A stretch of DNA of 64,000 nucleotides from Deltaproteobacteria bacterium (GTDB lineage Bacteria; Desulfobacterota; Binatia; UBA1149; SPBQ01). Shown one piece after another: positions 27,970 through 36,915 of this stretch (the stretch's first letter is position 1; every line of letters begins with the position of its first letter). Made by a program: the position numbers and the translations under genes. The stretch lies in contig JAJCZM010000043.1 in the NCBI GenBank assembly GCA_029262375.1, forward strand, positions 1-64,000. Reading direction: 5' to 3'. The notes beneath the pieces are model-generated. The model worked only from the letters and a program-made list of their open reading frames with translations. It made no database searches and was not told the DNA's origin.

Positions 27970-28509
27970 ATGGAAACTCTGAATCTCTCACGCGACTGCG
28001 AGGCGGTACGGATCCCGGCCGGCGATGTGATTACGTTGCCGTCGGGTACCGAGGTCTTCATTTCGCAAGCGCTCGGAGGCTCGTTCACCGTGCAGTCGCC
28101 GTCGTATGGCGGCTTGTTCCGAATCGCCGGGCAGGACGCGGATGCTCTAGGCAAGGAAATTCCTGAAGAAGCCAGAATCGCAGCCGACCCCTCGGCGCCG
28201 CTCGACCAGCGCGTGTCGGCAGCGTTACGCACCTGCTTCGATCCGGAGATCCCGGTCAACATTGTGGACCTCGGGCTTGTGTACGACACGGCGATCGAAA
28301 CAAGCGCCGACGGACTCAGCGCGGTCGACATCAAGATGACCCTGACCGCCCAAGGTTGCGGCATGGGCGCTGCTATAGCTGCCGACGCTGCGAGTAAGAT
28401 TCGCAGACTCGACGGCGTGAGCGACGCTCGGGTGGACATTGTCTGGGACCCGCCATGGGGCCCGCAGATGATATCGGAAGAAGGTCGAAAGAAACTTGGC
28501 TTCGAATAG
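27970..28509 (+). CDS. sufT: SufT-type Fe-S cluster assembly protein (DUF59/MIP18 domain)
   Basis: 179 residues. The N-terminal half (1-75) has the SufT-specific beta region with LPSGTEVFISQALGGSFTVQ and GLFRIAGQDADALG. The C-terminal half (about 80-179) is a MIP18/DUF59 domain with DPEIPVNIVDLGLVYD and MTLTAQGCGMGAAIAADA (reactive Cys) and the WDPPWGPQMISEEGRKKLG signature. SufT assists maturation of Fe-S proteins. No suf operon genes are in the window. The M48 gene starts 14 nt inside its 3' end, indicating co-transcription. Confidence 0.92.
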   Translation: METLNLSRDCEAVRIPAGDVITLPSGTEVFISQALGGSFTVQSPSYGGLFRIAGQDADALGKEIPEEARIAADPSAPLDQRVSAALRTCFDPEIPVNIVDLGLVYDTAIETSADGLSAVDIKMTLTAQGCGMGAAIAADAASKIRRLDGVSDARVDIVWDPPWGPQMISEEGRKKLGFE

Positions 28510-29338
28510 AAAGCTCCCACTCGCAGCCGGACTCGTACTGGTAGTTACGCTGATCGCTATCGGCTGCGCAACGTCGCCACTCGGACGAAGGCAGTTGGTA
28601 CTGTTCCCCGACGCCGACATGGCGGTCATGGGTGCTCAGGCATTCGATCAGATGAAGACCCAGGTGCCACTGTCTGAGAACGCGTCGACAAATGCGTACG
28701 TAGACTGCGTTGCACAGGCGGTCACCGCTGCTCTCGACGGTCCTCGCAGCAATCGTGCCTGGGAAGTACTCGTGTTCGACGACGAGTCCGCAAATGCGTT
28801 TGCGCTGCCAGGCTCGAAAATCGGTGTACATACCGGCCTGCTCGAGGTCGCAGTCGACCAAAACCAACTCGCAACCGTCATCGGACACGAAGTCGCGCAC
28901 GTGTTGTCGCGCCATTCCAACGAGCGCGTATCGACAGGCACCGCTGCGCAACTTGGGATGGTCGCCGTGCAGGAAGCGCTATCCGCGAACGTTCCGTCGG
29001 CGGCCGCGCAGCAGACGATGGCTCTGCTCGGACTGGGTGCACAAGTGGGGATCATCCTCCCCTTCTCACGAACGCAGGAGAGCGAGGCCGACCTGGTAGG
29101 ACTCGATTTGATGGCTCGCGCCGGCTTCGACCCGCAGGCAAGCGTACAGTTGTGGCGCAACATGGCCCGCCACGCACAGGCCAAGCAAAGCGAGGCAGGC
29201 GGCGCACCGCCGGAGTTCATGTCGACTCACCCATCACACGGGACTCGTATTGCGAATCTGGAAAAGCGCGTGCCGGAGGCGCGCAAGTTGTATGAAGCGG
29301 CCCGAGCCCAAGGGCGTCGACCGCGCTGTTCGCCCTGA
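28496..29338 (+). CDS. M48-family metalloprotease lipoprotein
   Basis: 280 residues, TTG start overlapping sufT by 14 nt. A lipoprotein signal (LVVTLIAIGC) places lipidated Cys24 in the periplasm. The zinc motif HEVAH (131-135) lies in VIGHEVAHVLSRH, and the third ligand is in SRTQESEADLVGLDLM. The preceding DESANAFALPGSKIGVHTGLL is typical of LoiP/YggG and BepA N-domains; no TPR domain follows, so LoiP-like is the better comparison. It probably degrades misfolded outer-membrane proteins. Confidence 0.92.
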   Translation: MASNRKLPLAAGLVLVVTLIAIGCATSPLGRRQLVLFPDADMAVMGAQAFDQMKTQVPLSENASTNAYVDCVAQAVTAALDGPRSNRAWEVLVFDDESANAFALPGSKIGVHTGLLEVAVDQNQLATVIGHEVAHVLSRHSNERVSTGTAAQLGMVAVQEALSANVPSAAAQQTMALLGLGAQVGIILPFSRTQESEADLVGLDLMARAGFDPQASVQLWRNMARHAQAKQSEAGGAPPEFMSTHPSHGTRIANLEKRVPEARKLYEAARAQGRRPRCSP

Positions 29339-29370
29339 AATCACCAACGCTCTCGCATAGGAGTGAACTG

Positions 29371-30594
29371 ATGGATCGCCTGAGAAGCTGGCTTCGTGAC
29401 CACCTTGCGCGCCGTCCCGGTTGGATGAATGCGGTGATGTTCTTTTGCATCTTCGCGACCGTGATCTACGTCCCCTGGGACTTCTTCCTCAAACCTGTCG
29501 CTGACGACCATGAAGCCTGGTTCGGCGTGCTGCTCACCGGCTACTGGGCGAAAGCGACCGAGCCACTTCATTGGGCGATTTACGCCGCCGGCTGGTACGG
29601 CTTTTGGCGTATGCGGTCATGGATGTGGCCGTGGGCTGCCGTCTACGCAGCACAGCTAGTCATCGGCATGTTCGTCTGGGGTGTCTTCTACGTCGGGGGC
29701 GTTTCCGGTTTTGTCACCGGAATGATTTGTGCGGCGCCTTTCGCATTGATGACACGAGCACTATGGGACGCACGCGCGCTATTCGAAGGACCCGCTATCG
29801 CGCTAGCCGAGCGATACCCGGGATGGGCGATCATCACCGGCGCATCGGCTGGGATCGGCGCCGAGTACGCGCGCGCGTTGGCACGAGAAGGCCTCAACTG
29901 CGTGCTCATCGCCCGACGGCGCGAACGTTTGGCCGCCCTGGCGGAAGAACTCGAACAGAGTTGGAAGGTCGAAACCAGAATCGTAGTCGCCGATCTGGCC
30001 AGTCCGAGCGCCGCGCAAGAGGTCGCCGCTGCGGTCTCGGACTTGGATATAGGCATGTTGATCAACAACGCCGGCGTCGGCTACGCAGGTGCGTTCGAAA
30101 AGCAGGACTGTGATCGACTCGAGCAGATGGTCCGGCTGAACTGTGTGGCTCCCGTCGCACTTACACACCGCCTGCTTCCTAAGCTCGTCGACCGAAACAG
30201 AACCGCCGTCATCATCGTGGCCTCGCTGGCGGGTCGCCAGCCACTGCCCTTCATGGCTGTCTACAGTGCGACAAAGTCTTTCGATCTCTTGTTCGGTGAA
30301 GGTCTGTGGGTGGAGCTGTATTCACGCGGCGTCGACGTGCAGGTCGTGCAACCCGGACCGGTTGCAACCGAGTTCGAGGAAGCCTCCGGCGAATCACGAT
30401 CCGACCCGGAACTCGATCAATCGGCGTACGACGTAGTCAAGGTTTCGTTGGAGACCCTCGGGCTTGCGCCGTCGATCACTACGAGCTGGCGTGTGCACGC
30501 TGTGGCCACTATCTCGCGATTCGTTCCGCGAACGCTCATGGCATTTATTTCGGGCTCCATGATGGAACGCCAGACGCCGCCTGACATGCGTTAG
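29371..30594 (+). CDS. Short-chain dehydrogenase/reductase fused to an N-terminal four-helix membrane domain
   Basis: 407 residues. Residues about 18-125 form four hydrophobic segments (VMFFCIFATVIYVPWDFFL, later AAVYAAQLVIGMFVWGVFY) and match no family I know. Residues about 148-400 are a classical SDR: ITGASAGIGAEYARALAREG for NAD(P), LINNAGVGYAGAF, the catalytic Ser in VASLAG and YSATK. Substrate unknown. The SDR resembles the 3-ketoacyl/steroid-type membrane-associated SDRs (DltE/YqjQ-like). An inverted repeat at its stop codon separates it from the convergent thiolase. Confidence 0.88.
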   Translation: MDRLRSWLRDHLARRPGWMNAVMFFCIFATVIYVPWDFFLKPVADDHEAWFGVLLTGYWAKATEPLHWAIYAAGWYGFWRMRSWMWPWAAVYAAQLVIGMFVWGVFYVGGVSGFVTGMICAAPFALMTRALWDARALFEGPAIALAERYPGWAIITGASAGIGAEYARALAREGLNCVLIARRRERLAALAEELEQSWKVETRIVVADLASPSAAQEVAAAVSDLDIGMLINNAGVGYAGAFEKQDCDRLEQMVRLNCVAPVALTHRLLPKLVDRNRTAVIIVASLAGRQPLPFMAVYSATKSFDLLFGEGLWVELYSRGVDVQVVQPGPVATEFEEASGESRSDPELDQSAYDVVKVSLETLGLAPSITTSWRVHAVATISRFVPRTLMAFISGSMMERQTPPDMR

Positions 30595-30602
30595 GCGGCG
30601 TC
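30573..30602. terminator. Bidirectional stem-loop between SDR and thiolase genes
   Basis: GACGCCGCCT, 10-nt loop, AGGCGGCGTC: ten perfect GC-rich base pairs overlapping the SDR stop codon (30592-30594) and lying 22 nt past the convergent thiolase stop. No T-run, so rho-independent action is uncertain. Confidence 0.6.
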
Positions 30603-30624
30603 CGTTGCGCTCCAAAGCGTAGCC

Positions 30625-31815
30625 CTAGAATTCAGCTTTGCGGTAGATCGATACGACAGCCGCGCCACCGAGCCCCAGGTTGTGTTGCAGCGCGACCTTG
30701 GCGCCTTCCACTTGGCGTTTGTCGGCTTGACCGCGTAGCTGCCAGTTTAGTTCCGCGCATTGCGCTAGGCCCGTAGCGCCGAGCGGATGCCCCTTCGAGA
30801 TCAGTCCGCCCGAAGGATTCACGACGGTCTTGCCGCCGTAGGTAGCCGCACCGGAGCCGACGAACTCGCCGCCCTTGCCTTCCGCGCACAGACCGAGGCC
30901 CTCGTAAGTCACCAGCTCGTTGGCGGAGAAACAGTCATGTAGCTCGACGACATCGAGGTCTTCGGGTCCGAAACCACTCTGCTCGTATACCTTCTCGGCG
31001 GCAGCGCGGGTCATGTCTTGGCCGACCAGCTTGATGCAACTGTCGCCGAACGAACTTTCGAAGTCCGTCGTCATAGCCGAGCCGGCGATCTCAACGGCGT
31101 TGGCCTCCAGACCGTGGGCACGGACGAACTCCTCTGTTGCGACAATCGCGGCACCGGCACCGTCGGAAGTAGGGCAGCACTGCAACTTGGTGAGCGGATC
31201 GTAGACCATCGGGGCAGCCAGTATGTCTTCGAGAGAGTACTCGTCACGGAACTGCGAGTATGGATTGTTGACGGAGTGCTTGTGGTTCTTGTGGCCGATC
31301 ATCGCGAAGTGCTCGGCCGTGGTTCCGTAGCGTTCCATGTGCTCGCGCCCGGCGTTGCCGAAGAACTGCGCGGCAGCGGGCGCGGGTGCGAACTCGCGCA
31401 TCGAGATCATCGTGTTGAAGTGTCGATCCATCGGCATCGTTCGGTCGTCGTACTTCATACCGAGCGAACCACGCTCCATCTTCTCGAAGCCGAGCGCCAT
31501 CGCGCACTCGGCCAGACCGCCTTCAACAAACTGCTTGGCCATAAAGAGCGCCGTCGATCCGGTCGAGCAATTGTTGTTGACGTTGTACATAGGCACGCCC
31601 GTGAGGCCGAGCTCATAGGCGGCACGCTGACCGCAGGTCGAGTCGCCGTAGCAGTACCCGATCGCGACCTGCTCGATCTTGTCATACGAGATGCCGGCGT
31701 CTTCGAGTGCTTTCGTGCCGGCCTCTCGCGCCATGTCGGGATAATCCCAATCTTTCGATCCGGGCTTCTCGAACTTCGTCATACCGACGCCGACTACGTA
31801 AACCTTCTTGCCCAT
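30625..31815 (-). CDS. SCP2/lipid-transfer-type thiolase (acetyl-CoA C-acetyltransferase family) with intact active site
   Basis: 396 residues from the ATG at 31815. The catalytic residues are all present: nucleophile Cys83 in [11 protein letters not shown], His/Cys in [10 protein letters not shown] and His343 in GHPLGATG. That sets it apart from the two thiolase-fold proteins at 39-41 kb. SCP2-type thiolases cleave 3-ketoacyl-CoA in beta-oxidation of branched or sterol-derived chains. No enoyl-CoA hydratase or dehydrogenase lies next to it. Its 5' leader has a CGTGCCG-8-CGGCACG inverted repeat (31848-31869). Confidence 0.92.
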   Translation of the reverse strand: MGKKVYVVGVGMTKFEKPGSKDWDYPDMAREAGTKALEDAGISYDKIEQVAIGYCYGDSTCGQRAAYELGLTGVPMYNVNNNCSTGSTALFMAKQFVEGGLAECAMALGFEKMERGSLGMKYDDRTMPMDRHFNTMISMREFAPAPAAAQFFGNAGREHMERYGTTAEHFAMIGHKNHKHSVNNPYSQFRDEYSLEDILAAPMVYDPLTKLQCCPTSDGAGAAIVATEEFVRAHGLEANAVEIAGSAMTTDFESSFGDSCIKLVGQDMTRAAAEKVYEQSGFGPEDLDVVELHDCFSANELVTYEGLGLCAEGKGGEFVGSGAATYGGKTVVNPSGGLISKGHPLGATGLAQCAELNWQLRGQADKRQVEGAKVALQHNLGLGGAAVVSIYRKAEF

Positions 31816-32228
31816 CCGATCCTGTCTCCTTTGATAGTGGTTTCGCACGTGCCGAACCGCTCCGGCACGCGTCCGCGATTCATCCCGATAACCAGTTTTG
31901 CACGCCTTTGCAATTAGGCCGGGTCAGGCACTCGCGATGTCACGTCTGAGTTGCGCGAGCCGTCGTGAGTTCCTTCCGACTCGGCTTCGTCGGCTGCGAA
32001 CCAAGACTCGAACAGAGAAGGTGTCTCGTCCGTCAATGTTGCGCAGATAGAGTCCCAAGTGCATCGCGTCTACCTCAACGAGCGATAGTGCACTACGCGC
32101 TCACTGGGACAACCTGATCATGGCATGCTACGACGTACGTCGGGGACGACGTACTCCCGTATTGCGACCTACAGACATGAGCGCCGATTCGTCACGAGCG
32201 GCGATTGGAGAAAGTAGTGACGAGATCC
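31816..32228. other. Divergent intergenic region with palindromes
   Basis: About 410 nt between the thiolase (minus) and the DUF481 gene (plus). It contains CGTGCCG-8-CGGCACG at 31848-31869 and a perfect 12-bp palindrome CGACGTACGTCG at 32131-32142 with a repeated half-site GACGACGTAC 8 nt later, a possible operator. No tRNA or convincing -35/-10 pair was found. No plausible gene was seen in any frame. Confidence 0.45.
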
Positions 32229-33287
32229 ATGAACTTCCATGCGGTAGCCCTAGCGCTATCGATGCTTGCCCTGTCGCTAGCGACGCCCGCGCGCGCTGAA
32301 ACGCTCTGCGGCGAGGGCGCCGACGTCGCCCCCGGCACAGTCGTCGTCGTCGGTCTTGCGACGGGCGATACACTCGTAGTCACGTTCGCGGGTTGTAGCG
32401 ACACCGTCGCCGTCGTCGATCACGAACTGCTCGGGCGGATCAACCTACCCCCCGATGCAATTGCCGAGGTCGTCGCGGGAAAACCGGGAGAGGATCTCAT
32501 CATCGACGTCCAAGTATTCACGGACGGACAGGCGCCGCCGGCGATGACGCCAGCTCCCGTTGACGCTGCGCCTGCGGCAGCGCCGGACGCCGCACCCGGC
32601 GAAGAAAGGATTTGGGCGACGCAGGCCGAGTTCGGACTGAACGGCTCGCAGGGGAATTCGGAGCGACTCAGCCTTCGTCTGGGCGCGAGATCGAAGCGCT
32701 CGACCGAGAAACACGAGACATCGTTGGGTGCAGCGTACACGCGCTCGGACGAGGCCAGAGACGGCAACGCTAGTGAGACGACCGAGAACAAAGCGCTCGC
32801 CAACGCAAATAACGATTGGCTATTCCCAGGCTCACCGTGGCGATATTTCCTCAGTGGGGCGGTCGAAGTCGATGAGTTCCAAGCCTACGATCTGCGACTC
32901 GGTGCATCGACGGGTCCGGCGTACGCCTTCATCGACAATGACACGACCGTTCTGATCGGTCGCGCGGGTCTATCCACGACTTCCAAGATCGGTGGCGAAG
33001 ACGCAGACACGTTCTTCGAACTGGTGTTCGGCTACGATTTCGAGCACGCCTTCACCGAACATCAGAAGATCGTCTCGGCGGCACGAATCTTCCCGAATAT
33101 GACAGAAACGGGTGAGTACCGCGCGACGGCACTTCTTGCGTACGACCTGAAGCTTTCTGTGCCTGCTGCGGTGACCCTGCGACTGGGCATCGAGGATCGA
33201 TATGACAGCACGGTAGAGGACACCGTGACCGAAGAGTTCGAAGCCAACGACTTCGACTACTACGCCACGCTGATCTGGGACTTCTAG
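32229..33287 (+). CDS. DUF481 (YdiY-like) outer-membrane beta-barrel protein
   Basis: 352 residues from the ATG at 32229 (an in-frame TTG at 32205 adds eight residues). A signal peptide (LALSMLALSLATPARA) precedes a domain of about 85 residues with hydrophobic strands (GTVVVVGLATGDTLVVTF), an Ala/Pro linker (about 108-122) and a barrel of about 215 residues with alternating strands, ending in the Phe typical of outer-membrane proteins (YYATLIWDF). DUF481 proteins are salt-induced outer-membrane proteins of unknown role. It is convergent with nrtS, 8 nt apart. Confidence 0.82.
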   Translation: MNFHAVALALSMLALSLATPARAETLCGEGADVAPGTVVVVGLATGDTLVVTFAGCSDTVAVVDHELLGRINLPPDAIAEVVAGKPGEDLIIDVQVFTDGQAPPAMTPAPVDAAPAAAPDAAPGEERIWATQAEFGLNGSQGNSERLSLRLGARSKRSTEKHETSLGAAYTRSDEARDGNASETTENKALANANNDWLFPGSPWRYFLSGAVEVDEFQAYDLRLGASTGPAYAFIDNDTTVLIGRAGLSTTSKIGGEDADTFFELVFGYDFEHAFTEHQKIVSAARIFPNMTETGEYRATALLAYDLKLSVPAAVTLRLGIEDRYDSTVEDTVTEEFEANDFDYYATLIWDF

Positions 33288-33295
33288 CGGGCGCC

Positions 33296-33556
33296 CTACC
33301 GTCGCAGTTCTCGAATCGCGCCGACGCTCGACAACGTCGAGACACAGTAGGGAACCATTGCCGTCAGGATCATCTTCGAGATTCGTGCGGGCGTGATGTC
33401 GCCCTCGAGGATGGCATCGCCATGGTTGATTGCGATTAGGACGCTACCGACGACAGCGGCGTATTTCAGGGCACGCACGACGACCGACTTCTCGCGTGCG
33501 ATTCGTATCCAATCGGTCGCCTCGCTGGTCTCGCTCTTCTCGGTGTTAGCACTCAT
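33296..33556 (-). CDS. NrtS-family small nitrate/nitrite transporter-like protein
   Basis: 86 residues. The core RALKYAAVVGSVLIAINHGDAIL followed by ISKMILTAMVPYCVSTLSSV matches the NrtS family, two-helix proteins described as nitrate/nitrite transporters in some cyanobacteria. The N-terminal 20 residues are hydrophilic. No nitrate assimilation genes are nearby, so the substrate is unproven. Confidence 0.7.
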   Translation of the reverse strand: MSANTEKSETSEATDWIRIAREKSVVVRALKYAAVVGSVLIAINHGDAILEGDITPARISKMILTAMVPYCVSTLSSVGAIRELRR

Positions 33557-33631
33557 CGCGCGGAATCCCCCAGCACGTGCGGCGCTCTCTTCAGCTGCGT
33601 CGCAGGCTAGGACAAACCAGAGGCGTGTGCG

Positions 33632-34141
33632 CTAGTCGAACGGCCTGATCAGGCTCAGCCCGACCGAGGGGTGGTTTTGCCCGCTGCCGGTGAAAACAGG
33701 TTCCTCATCCATGCTGACCGCCAGCCGTAGAAAGACCTCGCGCGCGAAGCGCTGATGGATTGCCAGTTTCCCGTTGTGCACCGTCGTCCCATAAGACGGA
33801 GGTGTCAGGGTGCGCGCCTTTCCCCACGTTGCCGATTCGTTGTCGCTGCGTATGGGCGATGTTGCGCGCTGAGTTAGCGCGCTCGTCCAACGACCGAGCG
33901 TCGTAACTTTCTCGATCGCGTCGCGCCCGCCGAGGATCACGTTGACGGTGAATTCCTGGGCTTTCTCCTGCACTTCGTCGACGACCACCTTGGCGCCTTC
34001 GATGGCCTTCCTACCGGTTGTTCCCAGCGTCTGCCCCGCATGCGCGTGCCCGGCCCCTACAGATGTCATTGCAAATGCGATGACAAAGATTTGGGCTGAC
34101 AGCTTGTCCAGTCGGCCTCTCGTATTCTTGTAACGGCACAT
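33632..34141 (-). CDS. Hypothetical exported protein
   Basis: 169 residues with a possible signal sequence (LSAQIFVIAFAMTSVGAGHAHA). The remainder is a helix (GAKVVVDEVQEKAQEFTVNVI) followed by a beta-rich tail ending FTGSGQNHPSVGLSLIRPFD. No family recognised. It lies in line behind nrtS's gene on the same strand with a 76-nt gap between them. Confidence 0.5.
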   Translation of the reverse strand: MCRYKNTRGRLDKLSAQIFVIAFAMTSVGAGHAHAGQTLGTTGRKAIEGAKVVVDEVQEKAQEFTVNVILGGRDAIEKVTTLGRWTSALTQRATSPIRSDNESATWGKARTLTPPSYGTTVHNGKLAIHQRFAREVFLRLAVSMDEEPVFTGSGQNHPSVGLSLIRPFD

Positions 34142-34255
34142 TCTCGTCAGCTGCTCCCTCGACTACGCCGAAACCGCCGCCACACCTCACCACTACCGCG
34201 CGTTCGCACGCCATGATTGTGCAAGGGGCGGGCCGACGTCGGCCCTCGTTCGCAG

Positions 34256-35509
34256 CTATGTGCGGTTACGCAAAGGGGGAGCCCAGAGCAGGCCGGCCTC
34301 ATGAAGTGCGCGATGGACGAAGTCGCCTATCTCCGTCTGCCAGGTGAAGGAGAGATGACTGCCTTCGTACCAGTGAGTCTTCGGGCTGTCCCAGTGGCGC
34401 CAGAGTCGCCGCACGTGGTCGATCGGTACCAGTCGGTCCCCTGTGCCGGAGAACATGTAGCGCCGCTCTTTCGGTACCAGTGGCGGCATATGCATCGGCG
34501 ATACGACGGACATAACCCGGCGTCCGTCCTCCCAATCGAGGCTAGCGCGCTCGACCGAGCGGAGCATCTGACCGGGGGCGTGCATTTCGAGCAAAGAAGG
34601 AAGACAGACTGCCGGCATGCCGGCGATCGCACAGCTGAGATCGCCATCGAGCCCGGCCAGTAGCGCGGTGTTGTAGCCGCCGAGCGACACGCCGTAGACA
34701 CCGATGTCATCGCTTCCTTGTCCGCGAATCCACGCGAGTAGTCGACGCAGATCCCACATTGCCTGCGCTTCGGCGTGCACGGTGTCGAGCACCTCAGCCG
34801 ACAGGAACCCATCGCCGCTGCGATGACCGGCCTTTCGCTGCCCGTGAAGCGGCAGTACGGGGATGACGACGTTCAGACCGAGCGCTCCGTGCAACCAGGC
34901 GGCTCGGAACGCGGTGAGATCAGCCATCGGCCAGCCCATGCGAAACCCGTGGATACAGACCAGCCACGGTCGCGGTCGCCCCCTGTGCCTCAGAACCCAA
35001 GCGTGGGAGGTTCGGTTGTTCTCGTATCCGAGCCAGCGATCGCGACCGGCTTCGCCCTCGTGCGGCTCATAGCCGCTCTCGAAACGTAGATGATTGTAGT
35101 CGGATCCGAGGAAGCTAACGGTCTTCCATCGCGCATCGGCCTCTTCAAGGGGGGGCGGCGCGGTGTGGAAATCGGTAGGCCGCTCCAGCCAGCCCTTCGA
35201 CTCGTATAGCGCCAGATTCGTGCTGACTTCCTCGCGAATACGCTCGAGGTCGGCGCGTGTCGGTGCGTGTGCGAGCGCCTGCATGAGGGTGCGGAACCCT
35301 TCGTCGATTCCAACCTTCACTGCCATCCCTAGTCCACCGGCAACACTGCCAGGCCCGGTGTCCCGCCAACTCTCCGCCAGGAATGACGCAGTACGTAGCG
35401 TAGGACCGGCGAGCGCGAGATCGGTAGCGACCGAAATTAGGCCGGGGAGACGACGGCGCAGCGCGAAAGGGCTTTCCGGGGTGACTGCCAAACTAGTAAG
35501 GCGATCCAC
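34256..35509 (-). CDS. Alpha/beta hydrolase (ABHD18/DUF2048-like or dienelactone-hydrolase-like)
   Basis: 417 residues from the GTG at 35509; earlier in-frame codons overlap the TetR gene. After a long helical N-terminal part (about 1-150) the hydrolase domain runs about 165-400: the strand PWLVCIHGFRMGWPMADL (oxyanion His-Gly), the nucleophile elbow IGVYGVSLGGYNTALLAG (Ser in GVSLGG), an acid in FSGTGDRLVPIDHV and the His in WYEGSHLSF. Substrate unknown. It follows tetR with a 76-nt gap on the same strand and may be regulated by it. Confidence 0.82.
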   Translation of the reverse strand: MDRLTSLAVTPESPFALRRRLPGLISVATDLALAGPTLRTASFLAESWRDTGPGSVAGGLGMAVKVGIDEGFRTLMQALAHAPTRADLERIREEVSTNLALYESKGWLERPTDFHTAPPPLEEADARWKTVSFLGSDYNHLRFESGYEPHEGEAGRDRWLGYENNRTSHAWVLRHRGRPRPWLVCIHGFRMGWPMADLTAFRAAWLHGALGLNVVIPVLPLHGQRKAGHRSGDGFLSAEVLDTVHAEAQAMWDLRRLLAWIRGQGSDDIGVYGVSLGGYNTALLAGLDGDLSCAIAGMPAVCLPSLLEMHAPGQMLRSVERASLDWEDGRRVMSVVSPMHMPPLVPKERRYMFSGTGDRLVPIDHVRRLWRHWDSPKTHWYEGSHLSFTWQTEIGDFVHRALHEAGLLWAPPLRNRT

Positions 35510-35585
35510 GCAGGCGCAGACCACACGTGGAACGATAGCATGTGCGCAGGCGCTATGCGCGATCGCGGCCCCCCGTTGGGGTAGC

Positions 35586-36212
35586 CTAAACTTCGCGTCC
35601 GAGCATACGCGCCGCGGCCTGACGCAGGAACAATTTCTGGCGGTCCAGTGCCTCCGGTGAACGGGGATCCTGACCCAGCATGCGCTCGAGGAACGGCGCC
35701 ATCGAGAAGTAGCCGAGTACCATGTTGTGCATGCCGCAGATGAGCAGTGGCAAGTCTTCATCCTGCCAGCTCGCCACGCCTGGACTGCGCCGAATCGCAC
35801 CGAGCGCCTGCTCGTAGATGGGCGCAAGCCACCGTCCCGCCAAGCGAGTAATGCTCTCGCCGCCGGCGAGCGTTTCGTGCTGCAACAGCGTGGCCCACTC
35901 GGGGCGGCGTGCGAAGTGATCCACGATTCGGTCGATGATCATCAGATCCGTCTCGCCTTCACCGGCCTCGGCGATCTCTCGAACAATCTCCGCCACTGGT
36001 GCAAGTGCACGGTCGAGCACTGCTTCGTACAGTTCCTGCTTGCCGGGAAAATGGTTGTAAAGACTTGCCGGATTCAACCCGACATCGGCCGCAATGTCGC
36101 GTATCGCAGTGCCGGCGAAACCCTTCTCAGCGAAGAGCCTTTCAGACGACAAGAGGATGCGCTCTCGAGTGCTCAGCGCGGAATCATCGGTCTTCTTGCC
36201 GGCACGCGCCAT
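35586..36212 (-). CDS. TetR-family transcriptional regulator
   Basis: 208 residues from the ATG at 36212, 4 nt after the thioesterase gene; longer in-frame forms overlap that gene. Clear N-terminal HTH: ILLSSERLFAEKGFAGTAIRDIAADVGLNPASLYNHFPGK (written in the sequence at about 16-56), with YNHF in the recognition helix. The ligand domain (about 80-200) is the common TetR_C type of acyl-CoA or lipid-responsive members, a weak indication. As it lies in an operon with a hotdog thioesterase and next to a hydrolase, fatty-acyl signalling is plausible. Confidence 0.92.
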   Translation of the reverse strand: MARAGKKTDDSALSTRERILLSSERLFAEKGFAGTAIRDIAADVGLNPASLYNHFPGKQELYEAVLDRALAPVAEIVREIAEAGEGETDLMIIDRIVDHFARRPEWATLLQHETLAGGESITRLAGRWLAPIYEQALGAIRRSPGVASWQDEDLPLLICGMHNMVLGYFSMAPFLERMLGQDPRSPEALDRQKLFLRQAAARMLGREV

Positions 36213-36216
36213 TCGC

Positions 36217-36915
36217 CTATTCACCTGAGTCCTTGGGTTGCGACTGCTCACCAACGAGAGACCTAAACCGTTCACGATCAATGACGATGAAGACCCCCTC
36301 CCCCTCCGCACAAAGTTTGTCGCCACAGGTCAGCGTTCCAACCGCGATAGTCTTGCGCGCCTCGAGACGTTCGACCCATGCTTCGAAACGCAAAGGCTGA
36401 TTGAGTGGCGTGGGAGATCGGTAACGAACCTGCAGTGTTCCTGTCATGCCCGGCTGTCCCGTCATGCACTGGACGAAACCTAGCACCTCGTCGAACGCTG
36501 CAGCGACCAGACCGCCGTGGACGTGCCCCGGAGGCCCTTCATATGCACGACCGAACGTAACTCGTCCTATAACGCGATCGGCTTCGAGCTCGAAATCGAT
36601 CGGAGGCGACAAGGGGTTCGATAAGCCCATCAGCGGGCTCATGTCGAACATGGCGTTCGTGTCGCCGGCAGTCGCGCTCTCGGCGAAGCCCTCGAGCCAG
36701 GACCGCACGGGTAAGCCGTCGAGCGTTTCGGCAAAACGCTCCAACTCGTCGGCCGCGCGCTGCAACTCGTCGATTGGGGCGTCCGTGGCCACGAGGCGGT
36801 CGATTACACGTCGCATGGCAGCCGCGAGTCGTCGTTTCTCGGCCCATGTTCCGGTCGCGGGTGCCTTAGCGGCCGCATAAAACGGCCAATGTTTCGTCGC
36901 GTCGATGTTGCTCAT
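36217..36915 (-). CDS. Thioesterase superfamily (hotdog) protein with N-terminal helical extension
   Basis: 232 residues. The hotdog core occupies about 100-225: GPPGHVHGGLVAAAFDEVLGFVQ (catalytic helix) and MTGTLQVRYRSPTPLNQPLRFEAWVERLEARKT. A helical N-terminal region of about 95 residues (EKRRLAAAMRRVIDRLV) is longer than in simple PaaI proteins. It heads a three-gene unit (thioesterase, tetR, hydrolase). A minus-strand TATAGT lies at 36948-36953 and GGGAG about 9 nt before the ATG. Confidence 0.85.
   Translation of the reverse strand: MSNIDATKHWPFYAAAKAPATGTWAEKRRLAAAMRRVIDRLVATDAPIDELQRAADELERFAETLDGLPVRSWLEGFAESATAGDTNAMFDMSPLMGLSNPLSPPIDFELEADRVIGRVTFGRAYEGPPGHVHGGLVAAAFDEVLGFVQCMTGQPGMTGTLQVRYRSPTPLNQPLRFEAWVERLEARKTIAVGTLTCGDKLCAEGEGVFIVIDRERFRSLVGEQSQPKDSGE

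Noticed and set aside
30573..30602. Rho-independent terminator with U-tract
   Set aside because: The stem is strong but no T-run follows on either strand, so it is listed as a stem-loop with uncertain mechanism.
31018..31917. A 299-codon plus-strand frame
   Set aside because: Antisense to the thiolase, with no recognisable domain and a Val/Arg/Gly-rich composition.
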